Assembly (NCBI GenBank): GCA_002631855.1
Contig: NTLF01000005.1
Coordinates: forward strand, 39,875-103,874
Source of the DNA: Zunongwangia sp. ESRF-bin46
GTDB taxonomy: Bacteria; Bacteroidota; Bacteroidia; Flavobacteriales; Flavobacteriaceae
Reading direction: 5' to 3'
DNA: 64,000 bases
Shown here piece after piece: positions 1-7,538 of this stretch; position 1 is the stretch's first letter, and every line of letters starts with the position of its first letter. Under the pieces are notes generated by a model that was given only the letters and a program-made list of their open reading frames with translations, had not been told where the DNA came from and ran no database searches. Made by a program: the position numbers and the translations under genes.

Positions 1-470
1 TCTATTGTTCCTTCGTTAATAGCATCCCTTAAGGCAACGTCAAGATATAAACCAGAATTTCCAAGATCTTTAATACTTGTTATTCCTTCAGCTAAATAAC
101 TTTTGGCTCTTTTAGCACCGCGAAGCGTTCTCAAAGCATCACTTTCCATTGTCAGCGATTGAATGCTATGTTCAGCAAAATCTTCGTTAGCTTCTTGAGA
201 AAATAGTACGTGTGTATGGGCATCAATTAAGCCAGGAAGAACCGTATAATCAGTTAAATCTATTGCTTCGCTATTTTTAGGTAGCGATTGAAATTCACCA
301 ATAGAGATAATCTTTGTCCCTCGAATGTGTATAAGCTTGTTTTTTTGTAGCATATTATTTTTGCTATCATATAAAACCCCAGCTTTTATATACGTGTCTT
401 TTTGTTGTCCTATCAATTTTGCTTGAGAGGAAATAACTAGTATGATTAAAAATATAAGCGTTCTGTACAT
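1..470 (-). CDS. Amidohydrolase family protein, C-terminus outside window
   Basis: N-terminal 156 residues of a secreted metal-dependent amidohydrolase of the imidazolonepropionase/prolidase-like type; the gene runs off the left edge. The protein starts MYRTLIFLIILVISSQA, a signal peptide. A beta-sandwich strand region (KAGVLYDSKNNMLQKNKLIHI) and the metal-binding HxH motif in LPGLIDAHTHV (His85 and His87) follow. SYLAEGITSIKDLG is the usual next segment of the barrel. The remaining metal ligands (Lys, two His, Asp) would lie outside the window. In this superfamily the enzymes hydrolyse amide or dipeptide-like bonds; the substrate cannot be read from this part. The ATG at 470 lies 26 bases from palindrome A, so the gene may be the last unit of the cassette array. 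Confidence 0.85.
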   Translation of the reverse strand, partial: MYRTLIFLIILVISSQAKLIGQQKDTYIKAGVLYDSKNNMLQKNKLIHIRGTKIISIGEFQSLPKNSEAIDLTDYTVLPGLIDAHTHVLFSQEANEDFAEHSIQSLTMESDALRTLRGAKRAKSYLAEGITSIKDLGNSGLYLDVALRDAINEGTI

Positions 471-487
471 ATTTTTTTGTTTAAATG

Positions 488-567
488 GGTGCCAACATAA
501 TTATGTATGCTTGTGTTGCGTGTGTAAGTATCTACCAGACAATTAATTTTACACGGTATTGCTGCAC
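488..567. repeat. attC-like palindrome A
   Basis: Short copy, about 80 bases. The left arm TGCCAACATAATTATGTATG and TTGCGTG face the right arm AATTAATTTTACACGGTATTG. It sits between the amidohydrolase start (470) and the stop of the DUF1801 gene (575). It lacks the internal apical hairpin of the long copies. Its right end matches the left end of B only weakly (about 6 of 10). Confidence 0.55.
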
Positions 568-574
568 GTTCTTC

Positions 575-958
575 TCATGTATTCAATAATTCTTCCTTTC
601 TAAAAACTACCATACGCTTTATGAGTTCTTTTGGTAGCGGTTTATTAAATTGAAACTTTACAGTTCCCTTGCCCAATTCAAAGTTTTTCAACTCATCTGC
701 AAAGTGTTCTACAGTTGTTTGATAAGGATAAAAGCTAACATATTTTGCATATGCTACAATCATTAATTGTTGTTCAGGTTTTGTTCCTGGTATAAGAGTA
801 AAAGAAGGAACTTTATAGTTTGGGATTTCCACGCTTTCAGGAACAGCTTCTTTTATCAAAATTCTTAGTTCGTGTAAAATTACTTTTGCTTCTTCCGTTT
901 GATTGTCGATATAATCGTCAACTGTCTTGAAGTTTGGCATTGCTCCTTTTTTTCCCAT
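575..958 (-). CDS. DUF1801 (YdhG-like) protein
   Basis: 127-residue cytoplasmic protein of the DUF1801/YdhG-like fold. Recognisable parts are the opening FKTVDDYIDNQTEEAKVILHEL, the IKEAVPESVEIPNYKVPSFTL segment, and YAKYVSFYP followed by the conserved C-terminal KGTVKFQFNKPLPKELI stretch. Length is normal for the family. Members are described as iron-chaperone-like (frataxin-like) proteins, but most, including this one, have no proven role. It is the promoter-distal gene of a three-gene unit with the DUF1428 and VOC genes and stops 7 bases before palindrome A. DUF1801 genes are frequent cargo in integron cassettes. Confidence 0.85.
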   Translation of the reverse strand: MGKKGAMPNFKTVDDYIDNQTEEAKVILHELRILIKEAVPESVEIPNYKVPSFTLIPGTKPEQQLMIVAYAKYVSFYPYQTTVEHFADELKNFELGKGTVKFQFNKPLPKELIKRMVVFRKEELLNT

Positions 959-1005
959 TTCTTTCGAGGTTTTAAATAAGCTTGTGTTTTCACTATAATT
1001 CTCAA

Positions 1006-1386
1006 CTATTCGTTTGATTGTACTAGCGGTTTAAATCCACCATAGACCATTCTGTTGGCATCAAAAATTAACTTTTCAGGATTGGTTAATGGTGCGACTA
1101 TTTCAGCCATTCTTGGATCTTCGGGAACTTTTTTATTGGCTAAATCACGTATCTCTTTGGAAGGAAAAACAACCCAACCAAATACAATTTCCTCATCTTC
1201 TTTAACATTTACGGTGTCTATAAAAGACTTCGTCCCTTCTAAGGACAAATCATCACCAACAAATTCGAAGTAAGCAATTGCACCATACTCTTTCCAAATA
1301 TCAGCTACTTTTTCAGCCACCTTTTTGTATTCGTCTATATAAGTTCGAGGGACTGGATGAACAAAGCCATCGATGTAGTTTGTCAT
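1006..1386 (-). CDS. DUF1428 (YbaA-like) protein
   Basis: 126-residue protein resembling E. coli YbaA. It begins MTNYIDGFVHPVPRTYIDEY and carries the family segments EEIVFGWVVFPSKEIRD, VPEDPRMAE and the C-terminal FDANRMVYGGFKPL. The fold is a ferredoxin-like (dimeric alpha-beta barrel) type and the biochemical role is unknown. The frame is open for 16 more codons upstream, but the homologous start is the ATG at 1386, so that one was chosen. It lies between the VOC and DUF1801 genes with gaps of 96 and 47 bases and no palindrome, so the three genes look like one unit or operon. Confidence 0.85.
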   Translation of the reverse strand: MTNYIDGFVHPVPRTYIDEYKKVAEKVADIWKEYGAIAYFEFVGDDLSLEGTKSFIDTVNVKEDEEIVFGWVVFPSKEIRDLANKKVPEDPRMAEIVAPLTNPEKLIFDANRMVYGGFKPLVQSNE

Positions 1387-1481
1387 ACTTTTTTCTTTAA
1401 TGTTCAATGTTAGGTTTTTATATTGTTGTGGCACGTTTTTATTTTGTTTTACAATCCAGTTTGTTGGTTAAAATTCAGTTT

Positions 1482-1853
1482 TTAGATATCCTCAACTACA
1501 AAAATCGAATTGTTGTTCAAGTCATAGAAACCAAACTCATTTGTATTCCAATCTGTATTCATTCGTAATTTTTCAGGTTTTATAGTACCCCTTTCCACAA
1601 ACTCTTTAAAAATCGGTTCTAAGTTCTTTACAAATATTTTGATGACTGAACCTCCAAGCAATGGGTCGTCTTCTGTGTCTGCGTGCCATTGCAAGTGAAT
1701 AAAAAGATTTTCTCTTCTTAAAACAGCGTACATTTCATCTTTATGAATCAACTGAAATCCCACATATTTTTCATACCATTCAACATCCCTATCAATATTT
1801 TGGCTTGGCATTACAGGTGAAATTTCTAATAATTCAGTTTCCATAATAGTCAA
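1482..1853 (-). CDS. VOC family (glyoxalase/bleomycin-resistance fold) protein
   Basis: 123-residue single-domain vicinal-oxygen-chelate protein. The pattern ISPVMPSQNIDRDVEWYEKYVGFQL followed by YAVLRRENLFIHLQ and the C-terminal NEFGFYDLNNNSIFVVE is typical of bleomycin-resistance-like members, which bind a drug or metal as dimers. The usual metal ligands appear only in part (His54 in FIHLQW; a C-terminal Glu in VVE). Substrate unknown. First gene of the three-gene unit between palindromes A and B; its start is about 20 bases from B. A start at the second Met (1844) is also possible. VOC proteins are common cassette cargo. Confidence 0.8.
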   Translation of the reverse strand: MTIMETELLEISPVMPSQNIDRDVEWYEKYVGFQLIHKDEMYAVLRRENLFIHLQWHADTEDDPLLGGSVIKIFVKNLEPIFKEFVERGTIKPEKLRMNTDWNTNEFGFYDLNNNSIFVVEDI

Positions 1854-1865
1854 TTTTCAAATGAG

Positions 1866-1975
1866 CTACAACGTGTTTCAACAACTAAATTAGCAATTAC
1901 AAACCAAATAGAAAACCCTTAGGGGTTTTCGTAAGTAAGCCTGTACTAACATGAATTATATACGGTGTTGGCAAG
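1866..1975. repeat. attC-like palindrome B
   Basis: Long copy, about 110 bases. Arms ACAACGTGTTTCAACAACTA and GAATTATATACGGTGTTGGC enclose the conserved TTAGCAATTACAAA and GTAAGTAAGCCTGTACTA segments and an apical hairpin GAAAACCCTTAGGGGTTTTC (1911-1930). Its right end GTTGGCAAG (1967-1975) is complementary to the left end TTTGCCAAC of palindrome C, across the gene between them (8/9, the ninth a G-T pair). Confidence 0.75.
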
Positions 1976-1979
1976 TTTA

Positions 1980-2417
1980 TTATAGATAATTGAAGAATAG
2001 TTCAATACAAACACCAAGGATAACACTTACTATAGCTGCCAAAAGAGATAAACGTTTTAACTTAAATGTGTTTGCAAATGCTAGCCAAAGACATAACAGA
2101 GCACAAATCGATAAAATTATTGTTCCGTATAAAGGTACTATGCTATTGAAAAGACCTATTTGATTGAAAAGAGGGTCTAGCAAAGCAGTAAACCCAAAAA
2201 GAGCTAAAGTAAAATTAGTCTTTTTATGCCCTATAAATAGGTAATAACTTGCAATCAATAGTTCAATACTTATGGCCAACGGACCAAATTGGTTATAGTA
2301 TTCTCTTTTAAAATATGCCTCAAATCCTTGAGGAAATTCAATCTTTACTATAAAGGCAACACTTAAAGCAGCCCCAATAATTAAAAGCAATATTGAAATA
2401 ATTTTTCTTTTTTTCAT
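1980..2417 (-). CDS. Small polytopic membrane protein, unknown
   Basis: 145 residues, almost entirely hydrophobic, with about five predicted membrane spans (roughly 5-25, 45-63, 68-85, 95-115 and 121-143) joined by short loops. A basic N-terminus (MKKRK) and a KLKR loop before the last span suggest the positive-inside side. I do not recognise a family. It forms a one-gene unit: the stop is 4 bases from palindrome B and the start 25 bases from the end of palindrome C. Such orphan membrane proteins are frequent in cassette arrays. Confidence 0.75.
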   Translation of the reverse strand: MKKRKIISILLLIIGAALSVAFIVKIEFPQGFEAYFKREYYNQFGPLAISIELLIASYYLFIGHKKTNFTLALFGFTALLDPLFNQIGLFNSIVPLYGTIILSICALLCLWLAFANTFKLKRLSLLAAIVSVILGVCIELFFNYL

Positions 2418-2432
2418 GAGACCTTTCTAAAT

Positions 2433-2487
2433 GTTTGCCAACACTCGCATAAAACCGTTAGATACGGCTATACCTTGTTGTGCTTTC
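2433..2487. repeat. attC-like palindrome C (short form)
   Basis: Reduced copy of about 55 bases, TTTGCCAACAC at the left and GTTGTGCTTTC at the right, with CCGTTAGATACGG forming the centre. The right end is complementary, allowing G-T pairs, to AAGCATAGC of palindrome D across the DUF6090 gene. The long internal segment of the other copies is missing. Confidence 0.5.
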
Positions 2488-2551
2488 GTTATTTTTTATT
2501 CAATTGCTACAAATAAATATATAAGAAGGTTCTGGGACATACTACATTATG

Positions 2552-3304
2552 CTAATTATTTATTTCCTTTTCAATGAGTGCCGTGATCTTTTTACCTTTT
2601 ACTTCTAAGCTATCATACACTGAAAAATACTTTTCATCGGCAACACGTTGCATAACACCAAGCATTTTGGAATTACGATAAATGTGTTTTAAAGCAAGAC
2701 GTATATCCTGTTCAGATAATTCTTTTTGTGTTTGGATATCATTTAAAAATTTAAATACTCTTGAAACATTCTCATAATCATCATAGTATAAGGCAGATTC
2801 CATGTTTTCGATAAAATTATTCATACTTGTCTCGCTTTCATGGATTTCTTCATAAAAAGAATAATAGTTTAAAATAGCGTCTTCAATCTTTGAGCCTTGT
2901 AAATTAGCCAGGAAACCAGAATTTTTTAAGGCATCAAATCCAGTTTTATTAACATTTAAGTACTTTTCTCCCAGTATTGGCGCAACTCTCATCAATAACT
3001 GTAATGACATAGAATCCTTATAAACACATTGCATGTAATCTTGAGCAGCTAGATTATGCCGTATCCTAAGGTTTTTTATGTTTGAAATTTCAGTTTTATC
3101 AGATTCTATGTTTTTACTTATACTAATTAAATACCCGTGTAGCTGCCTTTTATTTTTTCTGTTTTCATTCCAATTATTAATAGATAAGGCAATCAAAATC
3201 CCAATAACTACAAGTATAATTTCACCTATTGCATATTTTAGATACTTTCCGGTTTTCCCTTCCGAAAGTAGGTTTTGCCTAATTTTCCTAAAGAATTTTA
3301 TCAT
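2552..3304 (-). CDS. DUF6090 family membrane-anchored protein
   Basis: 250 residues. The N-terminus MIKFFRKIRQNLLSEGKTGK and the following YAIGEIILVVIGILIALSINNWNE segment are the signature of the Bacteroidota DUF6090 family: a short basic amphipathic start, one membrane span (about 25-43), then a soluble, mainly helical domain. Function is unknown for the family. The gene is a single-gene unit between palindromes C and D; the 65-base distance from its stop to palindrome C is the longest in the array. Paralogues tend to be numerous in flavobacterial genomes, which would fit spread as cargo (inference). Confidence 0.85.
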   Translation of the reverse strand: MIKFFRKIRQNLLSEGKTGKYLKYAIGEIILVVIGILIALSINNWNENRKNKRQLHGYLISISKNIESDKTEISNIKNLRIRHNLAAQDYMQCVYKDSMSLQLLMRVAPILGEKYLNVNKTGFDALKNSGFLANLQGSKIEDAILNYYSFYEEIHESETSMNNFIENMESALYYDDYENVSRVFKFLNDIQTQKELSEQDIRLALKHIYRNSKMLGVMQRVADEKYFSVYDSLEVKGKKITALIEKEINN

Positions 3305-3327
3305 GGGCTATCGGTTGGTCAAATGAT

Positions 3328-3350
3328 GAAGCATAGCTATTGTAGTGCAA
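3328..3350. repeat. attC-like site D (minimal remnant)
   Basis: Only about 23 bases: AAGCATAGC directly followed by TATTGTAGTGCAA. It looks like the two outer arms of a palindrome joined with the stem deleted. AAGCATAGC pairs with GTTGTGCTT of palindrome C (7 of 9 Watson-Crick, the other two G-T), and GTAGTGCAAT pairs partly (7/10) with ATTGCCCAAC of E. Weak on its own; supported only by its position between units. Confidence 0.35.
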
Positions 3351-3357
3351 TGTTTTT

Positions 3358-3780
3358 TTATTCCTTTTTCAGTTCGTTATAGTCGTTCAAAAACTCGGGT
3401 TCACGTTCCTGTAGTGACGGTTTATTGTCACTTATTAGTTTGTCAAGTTCCATTAGAAGTTCATTTTCTTTTTTCCAGAATTCTTTGTCACTGGTCAAAA
3501 CCGATTTCAATAAATCTCCTTCATAAAAGTCGCCTTCTGCAAAAATGTTGTCTTTTAGAGTCTCAAATGCTAATGGAATCAAATATTTTAGTCCGATGTT
3601 TTGACCAATCATTATTCTCAAGTCTTCAGTTTCAAAGTCATTAAGAGGCTTCTTTCTTAATTGATGACAAGTCTTTATTAAATTAGTGTTGTAAGTCGGT
3701 TCGTCCCAAGAGTCTTTTTCTAAATTTTCTAATGTTTTAGACTTCCAGTTATTCTCATATTTCAATTTGGTCTGAGTCAA
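3358..3780 (-). CDS. CdiI-like immunity protein (contact-dependent inhibition)
   Basis: 140-residue cytoplasmic protein resembling the CdiI_2-type immunity proteins of contact-dependent growth inhibition systems. The recognisable signature is KTLENLEKDSW...TYNTNLIKTCHQLRKKPLNDF followed by EDLRIMIGQNIGLKYLIPLAFETL and AEGDFYEGDLLKSVL. In CDI systems such proteins bind and neutralise a specific toxic effector delivered by a neighbouring cell. No cdiA-like, cdiB-like or Rhs toxin gene lies near it, so it is an orphan. It is alone in its unit between palindromes D and E, 8 bases from D at the stop. Inferred role: acquired protection against a toxin the host does not make. Confidence 0.75.
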   Translation of the reverse strand: MTQTKLKYENNWKSKTLENLEKDSWDEPTYNTNLIKTCHQLRKKPLNDFETEDLRIMIGQNIGLKYLIPLAFETLKDNIFAEGDFYEGDLLKSVLTSDKEFWKKENELLMELDKLISDNKPSLQEREPEFLNDYNELKKE

Positions 3781-3802
3781 TGTCGGTTAGTTTTATTCAA
3801 AT

Positions 3803-3956
3803 ATTGCCCAACGGCCTTGTGTAACAATCAGTTGTGGGTTTAAAGATACTTAATTTTGTTAAAGCACAGACCGTAGCAATTTCAGAGTGGATTTAGCCTG
3901 TCCTGAGCAAAGCGAACTGGTGCAAGCAAATTGCGGTTATAGATTGTTGTGGTGCG
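3803..3956. repeat. attC-like palindrome E
   Basis: About 150 bases, more diverged inside than F-J. The left end GCCCAAC (3806-3812) fits the integron RYYYAAC consensus exactly; the right end GTTGTGGTGC (3946-3955) is complementary to GCACCACAGC of F in 9 of 10 positions across the 128-residue gene. Its middle contains CCTGTCCTGAGCAAAG, which resembles an interspersed flavobacterial intergenic repeat. Confidence 0.6.
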
Positions 3957-3962
3957 TTTTTA

Positions 3963-4349
3963 TCAGTGCTGTTTTGGTTTTAATACATCAATAAAAATCA
4001 CTTTAAATTTATCGCCATCATTTGTATAAATCATCTCAGAAATTCCATTTATAATAGCGGGATTTTTCCTTGCTGAATTATAGAATTTTGTATCCATTAA
4101 TTCAAAAGTGTCATCGTCATATTGAAGAAAAACACTTGTAATCACGCTATTTTCTACCAATACTTTTCCTGAGACACATCTAGAAGATTCATCTTCGAAA
4201 AATGATATAAAGACATTTCGATGCATATCATCTAATACAGGAAACGCCCCCCGAGTATCAAATGAATTCTGCAACCTAGTGTAACAATCTTGTGCGTTGG
4301 TAGCCGAAGTAACTACACTTAAAACCATAATGATATAAAATTTCTTCAT
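3963..4349 (-). CDS. Small secreted protein, unknown
   Basis: 128 residues with a clear signal peptide (MKKFYIIMVLSVVTSATNAQ) and a likely cleavage after Ala/Gln near residue 20. The mature part has two cysteines (CYTRLQ and SSRCVSG) that could form a disulfide, and a C-terminal beta-strand-rich segment. I recognise no family. It is a single-gene unit: stop 7 bases from palindrome E, start 44 bases from palindrome F. Probably periplasmic. Confidence 0.7.
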   Translation of the reverse strand: MKKFYIIMVLSVVTSATNAQDCYTRLQNSFDTRGAFPVLDDMHRNVFISFFEDESSRCVSGKVLVENSVITSVFLQYDDDTFELMDTKFYNSARKNPAIINGISEMIYTNDGDKFKVIFIDVLKPKQH

Positions 4350-4392
4350 TTATTTTGATTTTTATAAGATGAAATTCTCTTTTTGTTTTAAT

Positions 4393-4473
4393 GCACCACA
4401 GCGTGTTTGTATAAGATTAGTTGCGTGGTTTAGGTACTAAAGTTAGCAATTAATTTTATACGGTGTTAGCCAC
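4393..4473. repeat. attC-like palindrome F
   Basis: Compact copy (81 bases) without the apical hairpin. The arms TGTATAAGATTAGTTGC and GCAATTAATTTTATACG form a near-perfect stem. Its right end GTTAGCCA (4465-4472) is perfectly complementary to TGGCTAAC (5017-5024) at the left of G, on the far side of the 175-residue gene. Confidence 0.75.
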
Positions 4474-4484
4474 AGGTTTTTGCT

Positions 4485-5012
4485 TTAGGAAAAATCAGGA
4501 CTATAGATTTCGTGTTTGAAATCAGAGTTTCGTGTTATGAATTCAATAGTAGAAATCGCGTTCTCTTCCCTTCGAAGCGTTATAATTTTATTTTTGATAG
4601 TATGTTTTTTATTCAGTAGATAAATTTCAAAAGTGTTGAATGATGTTGAAAACTCGGGGTTAGCTATACTCATATATGCACCTCTTTCTCTTCTTTTGAA
4701 TTTGAGTAATGAAACAGCGGAAACATTTAGAGTTGTAATTGGATCTTTTAAAATCAACTTTCCCCAGGAAAAATATCCAACGTTAATTCCTTGATTATCT
4801 ATTACCAGTCCTTTTTTCATAACGAAAACCGAAACAGCAAGAAATAAACTGGTTATAAAGGCAAGAACTGCAATAATCCGAATCAGACCATCAGATTCAA
4901 ATGCAACGGCAAATGTCAGACAGAGTCCCATCAAAAAAAATAGATAGAAATAAAATTTCACATTTCCATTGAATGCACTTTCTAAGATTAAAGTTTTTTG
5001 GTCAGTTTTCAA
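4485..5012 (-). CDS. Membrane-anchored protein with PH-like C-terminal domain, unknown
   Basis: 175 residues: two adjacent membrane spans (about 18-38 and 44-66) form a hairpin, followed by a soluble region of alternating strands (KKGLVIDNQGINVGYFSW..., ISTIEFITRN). The layout resembles small bacterial PH-domain (bPH_2) membrane proteins, but similarity is too weak to assign. A single-gene unit with an unusually short leader: the ATG is 5 bases from the left end of palindrome G, and the stop is 12 bases from F. Confidence 0.65.
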   Translation of the reverse strand: MKTDQKTLILESAFNGNVKFYFYLFFLMGLCLTFAVAFESDGLIRIIAVLAFITSLFLAVSVFVMKKGLVIDNQGINVGYFSWGKLILKDPITTLNVSAVSLLKFKRRERGAYMSIANPEFSTSFNTFEIYLLNKKHTIKNKIITLRREENAISTIEFITRNSDFKHEIYSPDFS

Positions 5013-5015
5013 CTT

Positions 5016-5152
5016 ATGGCTAACGTATTTGTATAAGATTATTTACGTGTTCAAGCACTAAAGCTAGCAAATAAATCACAGATAGAAAGTCCGCGAGGAC
5101 TTTCGTAAGTAATATATAACTAGCAATGAATTATACACGTTGTTGGCCTTTC
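5016..5152. repeat. attC-like palindrome G
   Basis: Full-length copy of 137 bases. Left arm TGGCTAACGTATTTGTATAAG, right arm TTATACACGTTGTTGGCC, conserved AAAGCTAGCAAATAAATC inside, and a perfect apical hairpin GAAAGTCCGCGAGGACTTTC at 5085-5104. The right end GTTGGCCTT is complementary to AAGGCTAAC of H (8/9, the other a G-T pair). Confidence 0.75.
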
Positions 5153-5153
5153 G

Positions 5154-6410
5154 TTATTTTTTATTTAGAGCTTCAATTCTTTCTTTATAGTAATCGTCAC
5201 CACTTAATTCATAGGCCTTGTTTAAGTATTTTAAGGCATTCTCTTTATCGTTTTGAGATTCAAAATACTCAGCCATCGAATCATAAGCATTTGCACTTGT
5301 TGAATTATACTTAATATTCATTTCAAAAAACATGAAGGCCTTCTCAGGTTGTCCCATTTGCATATTCATGTAGCCATAGCCATTTAACATTTCGTCTATC
5401 ATTGGTGCAGTAGGAACACCAAAATGTTCGGTATAAATTTGTTCCTGCACCTTCAATAGCGAAACCAATTCTTCTATAGAGGTTTCTGGGTTATTATATT
5501 TTTGAGGTGATTTAAACTGATACCATTCAAAAAGAAAAATCAGCCCATCTCTTATTGATGGTAAGGGAACTGTACCATGTAAATCTTCATTATAAACTTT
5601 CCATGAAAAATTTAATCCATTCTGTTTTTGAGATTTAGTATAATTTGAAAACTCAATGATTGAACGCGCAAACAAAGTAAATTCTGAAGAGTCATCCATA
5701 ATATTCTCCATGTTTATTTCTTCATTCCACATATGTAGCTGCTCTGCAGCTAAAGACACAAAGAGGGACTTTCCTTCATAACTTTCTGTACTCAGTTTTT
5801 GTTTTGCCTGCTTCAATAATTTTTGGTCATCCCAATCCAAACTTGGATCTATGGCTATATAGTTTTGAAAGAGATGTTTATGATTAACCAACATATTTAT
5901 AGTAAACAATCCGGCATAAGAATGTCCAATTAATGTACGATAGTTCATGGTTGGATACTTACTATCAATATATGGGATGAGTTCCTTCTCCATAAATTTA
6001 GTAAAGGTTTCTGCACCTCCAGTTTCACTGTCCATTGCACTACCGCGTCTCATTTTTATCTGCGAAGTAGTTAAATCTCTTGTTCGGTTGCTGCGATTAG
6101 AAACCCCAACAAGTATCATATGTGGTAGGTAATGCCCCCAATAATTACCATAAACAGCTTCCAAAGTGCTTTCTAGTGAAAATCCATCCAGTAGATAAAT
6201 TACGGCATATTTTTCATCATTATCTGGCTGAAAATTATCTGGTAATCTTACCCAAAAGTCACGGCTTTCACTTAAAGTTTTAGAAAATATGGAATCCACT
6301 ATTCGATTTTGAAATTGCTCTGTTTGGGACACAGTTGTTTGTGCAATTGCATGTTGATTTACCATTAAAATCGATCCGATAAGTACTAATAAGTAGATAT
6401 AATATTTCAT
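5154..6410 (-). CDS. Secreted esterase (PF00756-type) with C-terminal TPR-like repeats
   Basis: 418 residues. A signal peptide (about 1-23) precedes an alpha/beta-hydrolase domain of the enterochelin-esterase/antigen-85-like family: RDFWVRLPDNF, YAVIYLLDGF near residue 70, and the nucleophile elbow GHSYAG (Ser about 164). The catalytic acid is probably in the AIDPSLDWDD region and the His in the DLHGTVPL segment. After about residue 330, YGYMNMQMGQPEKAFMFFEM and DKENALKYLNKAYELSGDD are TPR-type helices. Natural substrate unknown; related proteins cleave siderophore or carbohydrate esters. The stop is 2 bases from palindrome G. The largest single-gene unit of the array. Confidence 0.85.
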   Translation of the reverse strand: MKYYIYLLVLIGSILMVNQHAIAQTTVSQTEQFQNRIVDSIFSKTLSESRDFWVRLPDNFQPDNDEKYAVIYLLDGFSLESTLEAVYGNYWGHYLPHMILVGVSNRSNRTRDLTTSQIKMRRGSAMDSETGGAETFTKFMEKELIPYIDSKYPTMNYRTLIGHSYAGLFTINMLVNHKHLFQNYIAIDPSLDWDDQKLLKQAKQKLSTESYEGKSLFVSLAAEQLHMWNEEINMENIMDDSSEFTLFARSIIEFSNYTKSQKQNGLNFSWKVYNEDLHGTVPLPSIRDGLIFLFEWYQFKSPQKYNNPETSIEELVSLLKVQEQIYTEHFGVPTAPMIDEMLNGYGYMNMQMGQPEKAFMFFEMNIKYNSTSANAYDSMAEYFESQNDKENALKYLNKAYELSGDDYYKERIEALNKK

Positions 6411-6487
6411 TAATTTCTTTTGAATTTAAATATAACTAAATACATACGTTAAACTAAAAATTTATATTGGTATTAGTTGTTCATAAT

Positions 6488-6626
6488 GAAGGCTAACGGT
6501 TTTGTATATGAAAAGTACGCCTTTTTTAGCAGACGTAGTTTTCAGTTGCAACGTTTTGTTATAAAGTGGCGAGAACTCAAATATAACGAAAGCTGGCGTA
6601 TTTTTTATATACGTTGTTATGTGCAT
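6488..6626. repeat. attC-like palindrome H
   Basis: Full-length copy with changed inner sequence but preserved pairing: GTATATGAAAAGTACGCC on the left is matched by GGCGTATTTTTTATATAC on the right. The left end AAGGCTAAC faces G across the esterase; the right end GTTATGTGCA (6616-6625) is a perfect 10/10 complement of TGCACATAAC at the left of I. It separates the last minus-strand unit from the plus-strand ABM/AraC pair. Confidence 0.75.
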
Positions 6627-6742
6627 ACTGGATTCAATAGTATTGCTTTTTTTGAAAATTGTCCATGCGTTAGTAATAAACATCCATTCCATAGTCTTTT
6701 GTTTCGTCTCAAATTTGCACTGTAACAAATAAACAAGAAACG

Positions 6743-7462
6743 ATGAAAACTAAAGTTCCATTAAAATTAGCATTCCTAGTTTTTCTACTAGGATTTACAA
6801 TTCAAACATTTTCAAAATCTAAAAACACAAACATTATGAACAGTACAAAAAAAGAAACTATCGGATTATTAGTAATTATGAAAGCAAAAACAGGAAAAGA
6901 ACAAGACGTCAAAAACTTCTTACTTGGTGGATTAGCATTAGTAAATCAAGAACCTCAAACAGTATCTTGGTTTGCCTTTCAAATAGATAATAATACTTTT
7001 GGTATTTATGATACTTTTGAAGTAGAAGAAGGAAGACAAGCACATTTAACAGGCGAAGTTGCGAAGGCATTATTAGCAAATGCAGGTGATTTATTAGAGA
7101 ACTTTGATCCTAGCACAGATATTCAAGCAGTAGATGTATTAGCATTTAATCATAAATCCGGCTTGCAAAACAAGGGTTTGCTTGTTATTATGAAATCTAA
7201 AGAAGCAAAGACAACAGATGTTGAAAACTTCCTTAATGTCGGTAAACAATTAGTTGGTGACGAGCCAAAAACTTTATCTTGGTATGCTATAAAAATAGAT
7301 GCTACTACATATGCAATCTTTGATACTTTTGCAGATGATTCTGGTAGAGATACACATTTAACAGGGAAAGTTGCAGCAGCACTTATGGAAAATGCGCCTG
7401 TTCTTTTAGATGGTTTTGAAGCATCAGCAATTCAAAAAATAGACATCATAGCTTCGAAATAA
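6743..7462 (+). CDS. Secreted tandem ABM-domain (quinol-monooxygenase-like) protein
   Basis: 239 residues, with a signal-like N-terminus (MKTKVPLKLAFLVFLLGFTIQTFS) followed by two tandem antibiotic-biosynthesis-monooxygenase (ABM) ferredoxin-like domains at roughly 40-135 and 142-238. The repeats share the pattern GLLVIMKAK...EQDVKNFL...VSWFAF...GIYDTF...GRQAHLTGEVAKALL, and the second repeat keeps GRDTHLTGKVAAAL. ABM proteins are normally single-domain dimers, so this is an internal duplication that may act as a pseudo-dimer. Cofactor-free oxidation of quinone-like compounds is the family theme; the substrate is unknown. It is on the plus strand, opposite to most units, and ends at a strong terminator. 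Confidence 0.8.
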   Translation: MKTKVPLKLAFLVFLLGFTIQTFSKSKNTNIMNSTKKETIGLLVIMKAKTGKEQDVKNFLLGGLALVNQEPQTVSWFAFQIDNNTFGIYDTFEVEEGRQAHLTGEVAKALLANAGDLLENFDPSTDIQAVDVLAFNHKSGLQNKGLLVIMKSKEAKTTDVENFLNVGKQLVGDEPKTLSWYAIKIDATTYAIFDTFADDSGRDTHLTGKVAAALMENAPVLLDGFEASAIQKIDIIASK

Positions 7463-7474
7463 TTGTTATCTTTA

Positions 7475-7506
7475 GAAAGGAGTGTAACAAACACTCCTTT
7501 CTTTTT
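7475..7506 (+). terminator. Rho-independent terminator after the ABM gene
   Basis: The 11-base-pair stem GAAAGGAGTGT / ACACTCCTTTC with loop AACAA is followed by TTTTT. It lies 13 bases after the ABM stop and before the AraC gene, so the regulator may need its own promoter or read-through. Confidence 0.85.
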
Positions 7507-7538
7507 AATACGTAACATTAAAGAAGAAATAGACTCTT

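Noticed and set aside
6462..6728. Open frames on both strands in palindrome H
   Set aside because: They cover the palindrome and its flanks, have no family resemblance, and symmetry makes both strands open.
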